This document shows, piece after piece, positions 43,640 to 54,362 of a DNA stretch of 64,000 nt. Both the position numbers and the translations under genes were made by a program. The first letter of the stretch is position 1; each line of letters begins with the position of its first letter. The notes beneath the pieces were generated by a model. It made no database searches, was not told where the DNA came from, and worked only from the letters and a program-made list of their open reading frames with translations. The stretch is from JBGOTP01 sp963717075 (lineage in GTDB: Bacteria > Acidobacteriota > Vicinamibacteria > Vicinamibacterales > CAVVIG01), in contig CAVQVI010000026.1 of the NCBI GenBank assembly GCA_963717075.1, forward strand, positions 118,528 through 182,527. The letters are read 5' to 3'.

Positions 43640-44757
43640 ATGAAGCGGTTCGCCACAACGCTCGTCTTCGCCTGGGTGTCGACACTCCTGAATCCCTGCA
43701 GCGCTGATGCGCAGGGGTGAACCTTGGTGCTTGGAGCTGGGGTGGGCACGTTCTACGAGAACATCGCCGTCAGCGAGGAGCAGCCACGGTGACGTTGGTG
43801 GCACCCTCCAGGCCAACCTCGCGCGCAACATCACCTTTGGCCCTCGCGGCAACCTGAGTCTGTCAGGTAATGTGTCCAGAGACTTCTACGACCTGGACAC
43901 ACGTCGTGGTACGGGTTGGACGCTTCCGGGGCCTACGCCATCACGCCGCGACTCTCTTGGACGATCACCGACACAGTCAGTTCGAGCTTCGGGCAGAACA
44001 ACACGCTGCTTACCGACGCGGGAATTGTCCTTCCAAACGTTGAGACCCTCAGTCACGACCTGTCTACCGGTTTCGGCTACCTCCTGTCGCCGAGGACGGA
44101 CATCCACGTGACGTTCGCATCGCAGACCGTCGGCTTCGACTCCTCGATATTCACCGACGGATCGAACTTTTCAGCGACAGTCGGCCTGGGACACCGGTTA
44201 ACCGCCTCGCAGACGCTCGGCATCGATCTATGGGTATCAGCGAACGTTTAACGATGGAGGCACCGCAGGACGATCCAAACCGTCGACGCGTCGTGGCGAC
44301 TGACGAAAGGACGAGCCTCGTTCAACGCAAGGGGCGGGGTCGGAGCGTACACGCAGCCTGGTCTGGACAGCTACACCTTCACCCCCGTGAGCTCAGTCGA
44401 CTGGAGCATGCGGTTCAACAGAACTCATTCAATCCTATTGAGCTACAGCAACACAGTCGCGCAGGCGTTTGGATTCGACTGCAACCAGGTCACGCAAACG
44501 GTGGCGGCGACATACACGCTCACTTACCGTTTCATGACAATCGCGTTCGGTGGCAACTACTCGCGCAGCACGCAGTCCTCTTGTCGCCGATCGCTGTTCT
44601 CAACGGGCCAGCTAACGCCTCCGTTCGATTCGCCGTCAGACCAAATCTGAGTCTTGGTGGTGGATTCCTCTGTCTACCTCACGAGCAGGCCCCAGCCCCT
44701 TGGGTTTGGGGCTATCGCGCAGCGATGTCGCTTTCCTATTCCAGAGGCTTTCGCTGA
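43640..44757 (+). CDS. Outer-membrane beta-barrel protein of the EPS locus, heavily frameshifted
   Basis: ATG 43640 opens a clear signal peptide, MKRFATTLVFAWVSTLLNPC then SADAQG. Mature fragments in different frames are all amphipathic beta-strand: VLGAGVGTFYENIAVSEEQ, NLSLSGNVSRDFYDLDTRRG, GFGYLLSPRTDIHVTFASQT, VDWSMRFNRTHSILLSYSNT and YRFMTIAFGGNYSRSTQ. They end with AAMSLSYSRGFR at 44757. At least five frame changes occur (about 43720, 43790, 43915, 44230, 44650). It resembles the barrel proteins often last in EPS operons, probably a porin-like export or anchoring partner of Wza. The exact family is not recognised. Confidence 0.65.
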
Positions 44758-44771
44758 CGCCGCCCTGCCAG

Positions 44772-45553
44772 CTACGGCACAGACTCCCACCGCCAGGATC
44801 GCATCGTCCACCCGCTCCCGGCAGCGGCAACGGCCCCAACGAAACCCGGCGCGGGGTCGACACTATGTAGCGACCACCGCTCGCGCTCGCCCGCTCGTGT
44901 GCAGCTCAGCAACCTGGCGGGCTCGCCGGGAGCCAGCGAGACCTCGAACGAGTCCAGCGGCAGCGTGAGACCTTCACCGCGCGCCTTCACGAACGCTCCT
45001 TGCGTGTCCAGCAGTTGAAGAAGGCTTGTAGCCGTTCGACGGAGGCGACGTTGCTGAGTGCGATGTTCTCGGCCTCGGAGAAGTGATGACGGGCGATCGC
45101 CTCGTAGTCGGCGACTGGCTTCACCCACTCCACGTCGACGCCAACGGCACGATCGACGGTCAGCGCGATTACTCCGAGACCCTGCGAGTGAGAGGCATTG
45201 AAACACAAACGGTGTGGGTTACAGGCAGGTGCCAGTTCCGGCTTTCCATGCGCTCCATAAACGAACGCGATGTCGCGAGCGGGCACGCCAAGGCAATTGC
45301 CGAGAACCGCACGCAGCACCGCCCTGCGAGCCACGAACCGATCACGATCGGAATCGAACTGGAACCGTTCCGCCCGCTGCTTTTCTTCGAGCGAAAGGGA
45401 TGATTCGAAACGGCGAAGGTCCACGGCGGGCCAGTCGAGGTGCACCCACCAGACGCGGACTTCGGTCGCTCCCAGCGATTCTCTCCGATCGGCCGTGTCG
45501 GTCTGCCAGGCCAGGTCGCGAGGACCGTCCTCTTCCGAGCACCACATAGTCAC
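44772..45553 (-). CDS. 4'-phosphopantetheinyl transferase (Sfp type), frameshifted
   Basis: The enzyme transfers phosphopantetheine from CoA to carrier-protein serines. Residues include RVWWVHLDWPAVDLRRFESS, ERFQFDSDRDRFVARRAVLR, HGKPELAPACNPHRLCFNAS (the HGKP and NxSHS-type motifs), the Mg site AVGVDVEWVKPVADYEAIAR and HHFSEAENIAL. After a frame change at about 45000 it continues FFNCWTRKEAFVKARGEGLT (the W-x-x-K-E-A motif). It closes with a beta-rich tail. The start is uncertain (ATG 45553 is used; the frame nearby offers others). It lies 14 bases from the convergent barrel gene and should activate the carrier domains of the PKS and NRPS. Confidence 0.85.
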
Positions 45554-45885
45554 CGAAGTGTTTCATCCATGGAGGCCAGCTGAGGACTTGAGACATCCAT
45601 AAGCGTAACGATCATTATCTACGGGAATCGTTGGCGGCGGCTCCTGACTGACCCCCCATACAGACCGCTGACGCGGAGCCGCCACCGAGACACCGCGTTG
45701 TTGATCGCGTAAGAAATAGAATGGACTCACCAGGAACCATCGATGAGAACACCGGCGGCAGTGGAATCGGCCGCACCGGCCGTCGGCGCGAGAGCCTCCC
45801 TGGTTGGTGCACATTATGGCAATGTCCTCGGCCCTTACCCCGTTTACAGCCTTCCACCCGCCCCTGTGCGGGTTAAACTTTGAGG
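45554..45885. other. Divergent intergenic region between the Sfp and GT2 genes
   Basis: These 332 bases separate divergent genes and should hold both promoters; no clear -35/-10 pair stands out. GGAGCCGCC/GGCGGCTCC arms at about 45672-45680 and 45639-45647 are reverse complements. Minus-strand frames here lack protein-like composition. Confidence 0.4.
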
Positions 45886-47117
45886 ATGAGCGAGCCGATC
45901 GACTTGACGATTCTCATGCCTTGTCTCAATGAGGCTGACACTTTAGCCGCGTGCATCCGTAAAGGACAGCTCGGAATGGAACGCGCCGGAGTGCGTGGCG
46001 AAATTCTCATTGCAGACAATGGTGGTACTGACGACTCCATAACTATCGCGACAAAAACGGCGCAGGGTCGTCTACAGCGTCAAGGAGAAGGGTTATGGCA
46101 GCGCGTTGCGCGGCGGCGTCGAAGCCGCGCACGGGCAATGGATCATCATGGGTGACGCCGACGACAGCTATGACTTCTCGGAGATCGCTGGTTTCGTCCA
46201 GAAGTTCCGGGAAGGTTATGACCTGCGTGATGGGGTGCCGGTTGCCGGTCGGCGGGGGCACGATCCTGCCCGGGGCGATGCCGTGGAAGAATCGCTGGAT
46301 CGGCAACCCGGCTCTTTCCTTTATCGGCCGCGTGTTTTTCAAATTCCGGGCGCGCGACTTCCATTGCGGACTGCGAGGTTTCACCAAGGCTGCGTTCGTA
46401 GACGCCGACTTGCAGACGACCGGCATGGAGTTCGCCTCCGAAATGGTGATCAAAGCGACGCTCAAGAAGCTGAACGTCACCGAAGTGCCCATCACGCTGC
46501 ACAGGGACGGGCGCTCGCGCCCGCCGCATTTGAAACCGTGGCGCGACGGTTGGCGGCATCTGCGATTCATGTTGTTGTATTCGCCGCGATGGTTGTTTCT
46601 CATTCCAGGTTTGTTGCTGTCAGCGGCAGGTCTGGTTGCCGCGGCCGCTCTGATGCGCGCGAGAATTCGCGTCGAGCCGGTCCTCTTCAACGTCGGCACG
46701 CTGGCAGTGGCGTGTATGGCCATCATCGTCGGTTTTCAGCTGGTGGCGTTTGCCTTCTTCACGAAGGTGTTTGCGATCGCCGAAGGACTGCTTCCTGACG
46801 ATCCAAGGTTGTCGCGCCTGTTCAGAATCTTCACGCTCGAGAAGGGTATCGTGCTCGGCCTGGCGGTGTTGCTTGCCGGCATGGCGATCCTTGGCCGGGC
46901 GTTGTGGATTTGGCAGCAGGCGGGCTACGGCATGCTCACCTCGGCGGAAGACAATCTCAGGCAGCTCATTCCCGCGGCGACCCTTGTCGTGCTCGGGATC
47001 CAGATGATCTTCTCCAGCTTCTTCATGAGCGCGCTTGGCTTGAAGACGTCGTCGCGGCGACCGCCGGTACGGGACCTGACCGCAAAGCCGGCTCAAGGCG
47101 AAACGATCGACACTTGA
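45886..47117 (+). CDS. Polyprenyl-phosphate glycosyltransferase-like GT2 with C-terminal membrane helices, frameshifted
   Basis: A dolichyl-phosphate-mannose-synthase-like GT-A domain: IDLTILMPCLNEADTLAACI, ILIADNGGTDDS, then after a shift at about 46055 YGSALRGGVEAAHGQWIIMG and DADDSYDFSEI, and after about 46220 LPVGGGTILPGAMPWKNRWI and FHCGLRGFTKAAF. The C-terminal third holds membrane helices (PRWLFLIPGLLLSAAGLVAA, LAVACMAIIVGFQLVAFAFF, LGLAVLLAGMAILGRALWIW). Such enzymes make lipid-linked sugars or add them to polymers. ATG 45886 has AGG nearby. The 3' end is convergent with, and may overlap, the SDR gene. Confidence 0.83.
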
Positions 47118-47954
47118 TGTTCGAGTCGGCCAGCGGCGCAAACGAGGGCGCCGGGTTCTGATACATGAGGCTAATCAGGCTGTCGCTGCGAAAGGGCAGC
47201 CGCAGACCGAGGAGCTCCGCCGCCTTGATTACCGCCCAAGCCGGCCGCCATGGCACGGGCACGAAGGAAATCCTAACACCCTTCGCGTGGCCGATTTCCT
47301 CGAGAATGTGACGAAGCGTCCAGGGCTCCTCGTGCGCAATCGTCATCGGCGCCGGGTAGGGACACCCCGCGCTGCTCAGCGCAGTCGCAGATGACGTTGA
47401 CCAAATCATGTTCGTGGACCAAGTATTGGACTTGCGAGCCGCCGCCAAGGAGCGGCACGATCGGGTGTGTGACCTGCTCCACGAGACTCTTGAACATCGC
47501 GCCGGGTGGATCAGCCCAGAATCAGGCCCGGCCGGAGCACGGTGGCCCCCAGCGACAGTGCTGATTTTTCTGTCTCCATTTTGGCTTTCCCGTAGAGCGA
47601 GCGGCAGCCTTCGAAGGCGCTGATACTGGAGATGTAGATCACGCGCTCGACCTTCGCGTCACGCGCCGCTCGTAAGAGTTTTTCCGAGCCTGCCACGTTG
47701 ACTCGACGGATCCCCGGCCAGTCCAGTTGGGTGAAATCGTAGGCGCAATGCACCAGCGCCGTGGCACCGGCCAGAGGCGATGGGGATACATCCGCGCCGA
47801 GATGGAACTCAACCGCCAGCGAACCCGCGCCGGGACGCCTGGTCAGTTCGATTACCCGCCACCCGCGCTGTTGCAGCTCAGATTTAACCCGGCTTCCAAG
47901 ATAGCCGCTGGTCCCGCTCACGAGACAGGTCTGTTGAGGTACCGAGCCAGTCAT
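47023..47954 (-). CDS. NAD-dependent epimerase/SDR-type oxidoreductase, frameshifted
   Basis: ATG 47954 opens TCLVSGTSGYLGSRVKSELQ, a glycine-rich NAD motif, then ATALVHCAYDFTQLDWPGIR, KVERVIYISSISAFEGCRSL and YGKAKMETEKSALSLGATVL (Tyr-x3-Lys). After shifts near 47515 and 47370 come THPIVPLLGGGSQVQYLVHE, HDLVNVICDCAEQ and then PWTLRHILEEIGHAKGVRIS. The extended-SDR order is complete. The C-terminal end is unclear because this frame runs 95 bases into the convergent glycosyltransferase. It starts 11 bases after the GMC oxidoreductase gene stop, so both are probably one operon. Confidence 0.72.
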
Positions 47955-47965
47955 GATTTGCTGAA

Positions 47966-49595
47966 CTATGCGTCCATCGACTCCCAGCCAATGCGATGCG
48001 CGTTCGCCATGACCGAGAACGTGATGGTCGTCGCCGGAATACTGGGGAACACCGTGGCGTCCACGGCATGGATGCGTTCCATCCGTTTGGGCGGCCCAAC
48101 TTGTCGCTCTCGAGTGTCCCCGGCTGCGCTCGCATCGGGAAGGTGCCGCCGCTGTGAAAGCCGCGCCCGGGTTCCGCGACTTGCAGCAGTGGCGGGAGAG
48201 GGAACGCGCCCGTATGGCGGGCAATGCGGAACAACTTCCGCACAATCCTGCGAATAGTCGCCTTCGTTTCGTCCCCTGACCTTTTTCAGTTCCGACGATC
48301 TGGTGAACCGTTCCTCAACGTCACGCCGATGCGCCCTGAGTGATCGGAGTGCAAATATCCTTGAATAACGAGCAGCCGGTTTTCCAGGTTGCGTGTAAGA
48401 CCCTCGAGAGGCCCGGCGACCGGTCCGAGGGTCTTTGGGATCGTCGCCGATAAGAAATCATTGTACGAATAGAGCTGCAGGTGGACCGTGTGCGGACTGA
48501 TGGTGGAGTCGAGAATCTCGACGAAGAGCTGACTCAAGGTGTGCAGCGATTCGTGGGCGGCATCAACGACGGCCTTCGTCAATGCCAGCGGGAGCAAGAA
48601 ATACTGACTGTCTTTCATCCACACGTTCTGATCGTAGCAACGCATCGAACGTAGCAGGATCTGAGTGGTGGCGATTGGGCCCGCGGCGAGATAGGCCCGC
48701 TCCGTTGCCGCTTCGAATCGATCGCGAGAGATACGATGAAATCCTCAACGACCACGCCGTCCGACAATTCCCGCACGGTGGTAACGACGATGTCGCGCTC
48801 GTAGCTGAAGTTGGAGTGTTGCTGAAGTTGTTGCAGCGTGGTGTCTGAATTGTAGATGTAGCCGAACGGGCAGCCGTACATGCAAAGCCCGCAATAGACA
48901 CAGCCATTCGAATGCAGCGGTCGGGCGGCTTGCACGGCCAGGCGGGCCTGGCCGAAGTGAACTCCGGCCCTCGCCAATTCGCCACGGCGGCGCTCGAGCC
49001 GGTTCAACAGAATTCTCGCTTGCCGACTCAAGTCGAGCGCGGCCGGCTCTCTGAGATAGAGCCGGTACAAGCCCTCAAGATCGTCCCGTCTGGCCGACAG
49101 TCCGGTCAGTTCAGCAGCGGCCGTGTAATGTTCGGCGAGTTCCGAAACACGGATTGGCCAATCGGCAATGTCCGGCTCCCGGCACGGCAACATCGCAGCA
49201 CCAGACATTGCTGTGACCGCCCTTGGCCAGCGACGGGCGAAGGGCGACGCCCTCGTAACTCACGCGCAAGTGTTCGTCGCACTCGCGATAGGGAAAGTCT
49301 GACCCATATAGCAGCTTCAAGGGGATTCCTGCCGTGCTGGCTTCGGATCCTTCTTTAGCCGAGCTGTCAGTTCATCGGTCCATGACGCCTGGGGCGTTCG
49401 CCGCAGTTGCGCCGCGACCTCCGCGCGTGCCGGCTCGATAGAGAGCCCGGCATCGAGAAGTCTCACGCGGGCACCACGGTCTATCAAGGCCTGCGCGCAA
49501 GCCACGCCGGCCGGACCAGAGCCGATGACGCGGCGCTCGGGGCGGCCACGTTGATGGCCTTTCGCCAATCCTGAAGGCGTTTCTTGGTCAGACAT
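47966..49595 (-). CDS. GMC-type FAD oxidoreductase with CxxCxxCxxxC motif, frameshifted
   Basis: The N-terminus has RRVIGSGPAGVACAQALIDR with a dinucleotide-binding pattern, then LRVSYEGVALRPSLAKGGHS and NVWCCDVAVP. A cysteine motif, SNGCVYCGLCMYGCPFGYIY, is spaced like a ferredoxin-type cluster and is also seen in some GMC alcohol oxidases. The C-terminus has GFHSGGTFPMRAQPGTLESD, KLGRPNGWN, then TITFSVMANAHRIGWESMDA with the GMC His, ending at 47966. Frame changes occur at about 49310, 49200, 48620, 48270 and 48080. It may oxidise an alcohol on the polyketide/peptide product; the substrate is unknown. Confidence 0.75.
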
Positions 49596-49728
49596 GCGGC
49601 CCCGGGGTCAAGCCTTCCGAAGGTGTCCGCCACGCACAGCCCCTCTGCCAACCACAGCCTACTCCTTCGCACGAAGCAGCGCGGACGTCGCAGGACGACA
49701 CGTGAGACGAGAATCTGGCAACGTGCGG

Positions 49729-52700
49729 TCAGCGAACCCGAGCGCGTGCGCGCTGCGCGATCGCCGCCCGACGAGAGGTGGCGCGCGCTGCGCTTGCGTC
49801 CAGAGCCGCATCTGGTTGACCGGCGTTCGCCAGAAATCGCGCGAGTCCGCGAATGGTGGTGTGGCGGAAGAGATCGACGAGCGTGACGCTGGCCTCGACA
49901 CGTTCCTTCAGTCGACCGAGAACCTGGACCATGGCGAGCGAATGGCCCCCAACATCCGCAAAGTTCGTCTCCACGCCAACGGCGGGAAGCTCGAGCACCT
50001 CGCACCAGATCGTCGCGATCGTCTCTTCGAGGTTGCCCTCGGGCCGCGCGCCGAGCGCGACGACCACCGCCGCCCGCTGCGGCGCGGGAAGAGCCTTGCG
50101 GTCGATCTTCCGATTGGGGGTCATCGGGAATGCCGCGAGCTTCACGAACGCACGAGGCATCATGTAGTCGGGCACGCGGGCTCGCAGATGCGCGCGCAGG
50201 TCGGCCTCGTCGAACGCTCCGAGTCTGGGGACGACGTACGCCACGAGATCGGACCCGGCGCCGTCGTCGCGCGCCACGATCACCGTTTCCTTGACCCCCA
50301 GGTGTTCCCTGAGGCGCGCCTCGATTTCTCCAAGCTCGATGCGGTGACCCCGTATCTTCACCTGATGGTCGAGACGGCCGAGGAACTCGAGCGCCCCGTC
50401 CGGGCGACGCCGCACCAGGTCTCCGGTCCGGTAGAGTCGACCATCCCCGAAGGGATTCGGGATGAAGCGCTCGGCGGTCAGCTCGGGACGCTTCCAGTAT
50501 CCCCGGACCACCCCTTGGCCGCCGATGTGCAGCTCGCCGGCGAGACCAATCGGCGCGATCCGGCCGTCTCGATCGAGCACGTGGAGGCTGGTGTTGGCGA
50601 TCGGGAAACCGATAGTCACGTCGGACCCGTCACGCAGCACGCGGGCTGTCGAGGACCAGACCGTGGTCTCGGTTGGACCATAGACATTCGTCACGACTCC
50701 TCCGACCGTGGCCGCGAGATCCCGCGCGAGGTGCTCCGGCAGCGCCTCTCCACCCACGAGCATCTGACGCAGGCGCCCGAGCGCGGCGCGAGCCGCAGAA
50801 TCCTCGAGAAGAATGTGCGCCATTGTCGGCGTGCACTGGAAGTGCGTGACCCCGTGCGGCTCGATGAGTGACGGAATGGTTTCCCGCTCGGTTCGCTCCG
50901 GCAGACGGCCTGAGGCCGTTGCTTCCTGCTTGAACGACCGCGCGACCTCCGCGAGCTTCGGCAGGTGCGCGAGCACCTGTTCGGTGGGCACGCCGAAATC
51001 CACGAGGCACGCGACTTCGTCGATACCGATGGCGCGAAGGTCGTTGACGAAGCGGCGGGCCGTATCGACGCTGCCGAACAGGCCGCTCGTCGAGTAGTAG
51101 CGCTCGAAGGAGTGCTCGAGGAGCGCGTCCATCTCTTCGGGAGAGAGATGGTCGGCGTCGAATTCTCCCTTGGCGTTGGTCGTCTTCTGCTTGAAGGTGG
51201 GGAAGGACCACGCGGCCTCGCGCACGAGCCCCACGGCGCTCCGCAGGTAGGCTTTCATCGGCTCGCGGACCACATCCTTGACCGCCTCGTCCGAGTCACC
51301 CACAAACGAGTGAACCATCATGGTGACGGAGCCGCTTCCGGGGTGCCCGGCTTCGCGCCACGTCTTGCGATACAGCGCGACCTTCTCGCCAACCTCCTTC
51401 ACGCTCTGCCCCAGCAGGTGAGTGAGCACGTTGGCGCCAGCGCGCGCGGCGGCCACGAAGCTCTCGGGGTTGCCGGCGATCGTCACCCAGACCGGCAGCT
51501 CCTTCTGGACCGGGCGCGGAAGAATCCGTACGTCGATGGTCTCGCCAGTGGGGTTGACAAACGGGAGGGCTTCGCCGCGCCACAGGCGACGCACCATCTC
51601 GATCTGTTCGAACATCAGATCCTTCCGCTTCTGGAAGGCTTCGGGACGAAGCACGAAGTCGTTCGGCTGCCAGCCCGGGGCGAACGAAATGCCCGACGCG
51701 TCCATTCGACAGGTTGTCGACGACGGACCACTCCTCGGCAATTCGCAGGACCGAGTGCAGCGGGCTCACGACGCTGCCGGCGCGGATGCCGACCTTCTCG
51801 GTGATCGCCGCGATGGCCGCGCTCGTCACGGCCGGGTTGGGGAAGAGACCTCCGAACGCGTGGAAGTGACGTTCGGGCGTCCAGACGGCGACGAACCCGT
51901 TGCGGTCCGCGAACCTCGCCCCCTCGAGCAGCAGCCGGTACTTTCCCTGCTGCATGTTCGGCCTCGTCGCTCGAGAAGTAGAACAGGCTGAAGTCGACCG
52001 GACGCTGCGGAGAGGCCGCCGCGAGAAAAGACTCGCGATCTTCGTCCCTGTGAATCACGACCGTGAAGCCACGCGAGAGCGTCCAGAGCAGCTCGAGGAC
52101 CGAGATATCGAAGCTCAGGCTGGTCACCGCGAGCCAGGTCTTCTGACCGCCGCTCGTGTCGATCACCTCGTCCATCCCGACGCCAAAGTTGGCGACGTTG
52201 TGGTGCTCGATCATCACGCCCTTGGGGCGCCCCGTAGAGCCAGAGGTGTAGATCACGTATGCGAGATCGGACAGACCCGCTGCCCGATCCAACGATTCGG
52301 AGGACAGTGTCGCGATGGTGCTTTCTTCAGCGTCGAGACTCACAACCTTCGCCGAACTTGGCGGCACACGAAGCACCAGGTTCTGCTCGCTCAGGATGAG
52401 ACCGAGCTCCGCGTCTTCGACCATGAACGCGAGTCGGTCGGCCGGATAGGTCGGGTCGAGTGGCACGTACGCGCCCACCGGCCTTCAGCGTGCCGAGCAC
52501 TCCTTCGACCATCGCAAACGACCGATGAAGGAAAATGCCGACCAGCACTCCCGGCCCGACGCCAAGCCCGCGCAAGTGCCGCGCGAGCCGGTTCGTCCGC
52601 TCGTCCAGCTCGCGAAAGCTCATTCGACGTCCCTGAAATACGAGCGCGACAGCGTCGGGCGTCTGGCGAGCCTTTTCAGAGAACAGCTCGTGGATGCAGG

Positions 52701-54362
52701 CGTCAGCGGACCGGCACGGCCGGTGTTGTTCCAGGTCCGCAGCGCTTCGGCCATTTCGTCGGCGGCCATCAGATCAATCTGCGCGATGGGTCGATCTGGC
52801 GATGCGAGCGCGCTCCCGAGCACGACTTCGAGCTGCCCGGTCAAGGAGTGGACTTCGTCGGTCGCCAGCAACCGGCAATCAGAGCCATCGGCCGACATCG
52901 CGAAGCGGAGGCGGGCCGGCGGCGGATCCACGCCGACGCCCACTGAAATCGTGGCGTCGCGAAGGCCGCCGCGCGCGACGGCCTCACGGAGCAGGGGCTC
53001 GCGTCCCCAGAGATCGGCCGCAAGCGGCCCGCGCCGATGGAGCGTGTCGCGCGCGTTCGACACCGCGGTGACGGCTGCTCCGAACGGTTCCCCGCGATCG
53101 AGCGTCACCCGAAGGGGCAGTGTGGACGGGAAGGCGCCGAACGTGCCGTCGACGCGGGCAACGAGCTCAGAGTCGGTATAGAGGAGGTCGAATGTGGAAG
53201 CTCCCGACCGGCGAGCCGCGAGAACGGCGATTGCCGCCAGAAGCGCATTGACCCGATCCTCCGCCGGGAAACGTGCGAGCAGGAGCGGGTCGATCGCTTT
53301 TTCCGAGAGTGCCGAACGTGGGCGGCCCGTCAGCACCGGCAGATCGAGGTCCGGGAAACTGATTGAAGCGAGTTCGGCCCGCCACGCCTCCTCGGAGCGT
53401 GCGGCCTTCGTTTGCAGTTCCGTCAATCGGCCCGCAATGTCGGGCGTGAGCAACGGCAGCACCGTGCCGCTGGGCCAGCCCGTACCGTCGCACGACGTCG
53501 GCACGGACACTGCCGTGCCGTCCAGCTCGGTCAGACCGCCAAGCAGCACATCCCCAGTACCACTGGCCACCTGCAGACCATCTTCGTGAATGGCCACGAG
53601 GGTTCCCGGAGCGGCTCCACTGCGGAGGGTGACGGTCGCTCGGGAAACCGCCAGGAGGTCTCCACCGAGCAACAGCTTCGGACTGGCGAGCGGATTCGCT
53701 CGTGATTCGAAATCGAGGGCGCGCACGAGCGCCGAAATGTCTTCGGCCGCAACCTGCCAATCGATGACCGCCGCCGCGGCCGGACGTGCGGAGCGACCGA
53801 AATAATTCCGCGCCGTCAGGTCCTGTTCGCGGCCGCTGGTCTCTCCAGCGGCGACGCGACGGGCGAGCGCGGAGAAAGACTCCAAACCAGCGGCGTAGCA
53901 CTTCGTGTTGAGCAGGAACGCCGTCTCATCCGGGGCTACCTCGAAGTGTCGCTGCTCCAGAATGGCGCCGGCGTCGGCGCGTTCCGTCAGGGCATGCCAC
54001 GTGACGCCGTGCTCCTTTTCATGGCGGAGGATGGCCCAGCTCGTCACGTTGAGACCCGCAAGTTGAGGCAGCGGGCCATCGTGAAAGTTGACTGCGAGCC
54101 CGCGGACCTCTCGGAGGGCGTCAGCAGGAATGATCGACAGGTACGCGATGCTCGCCAAATGATCGAAGTCCAGACCCTTGAGGAGGGCGGCAAGATCTGT
54201 GTCGGATGACTCCACTCGAATCTGCTTATCTGAAGCCCATTGCTCAATCGCCGGTTCCCGAGTGACGACAGCGGCAATCCGTTGTCCGAGTCCGAGGAGA
54301 AGATCGCCGCAACCGGCCAGAAGACTACCGTCGCCGATAAGAACCCAGGAGCTAGACGCCAA
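49729..54362 (-). CDS. NRPS: formyltransferase - partial C - A domain with inserted luciferase-like monooxygenase - PCP, frameshifted
   Basis: Residues 1-200 are a formyl-methionyl-transferase-like domain (AVNFHDGPLPQLAGLNVTSW, ADAGAILEQRHFEV). A Fmt-type C-terminal part and a condensation-like region without HHxxxDG follow. The A domain starts with MSFRELDERTNRLARHLRGL and LAYVIYTSGSTGRPKGVMIE, then TSLSFDISVLELLWTLSRG. A MupA/Atu3671-type luciferase-like monooxygenase is inserted (about 52000-50890; FVAVWTPERHFHAFGGLFPN, LPVWVTIAGNPESFVAAARA). The A domain resumes with VTNVYGPTETTVW, RLYRTGDLVRRRPDGALEFL and PMTPNRKIDRKALPAP. The carrier Ser is in FADVGGHSLAMVQVLGRLKE. Frames change near 52480, 51960 and 51720. 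The expected product is an N-formylated, possibly N- or C-oxidised aminoacyl starter. Confidence 0.88.
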
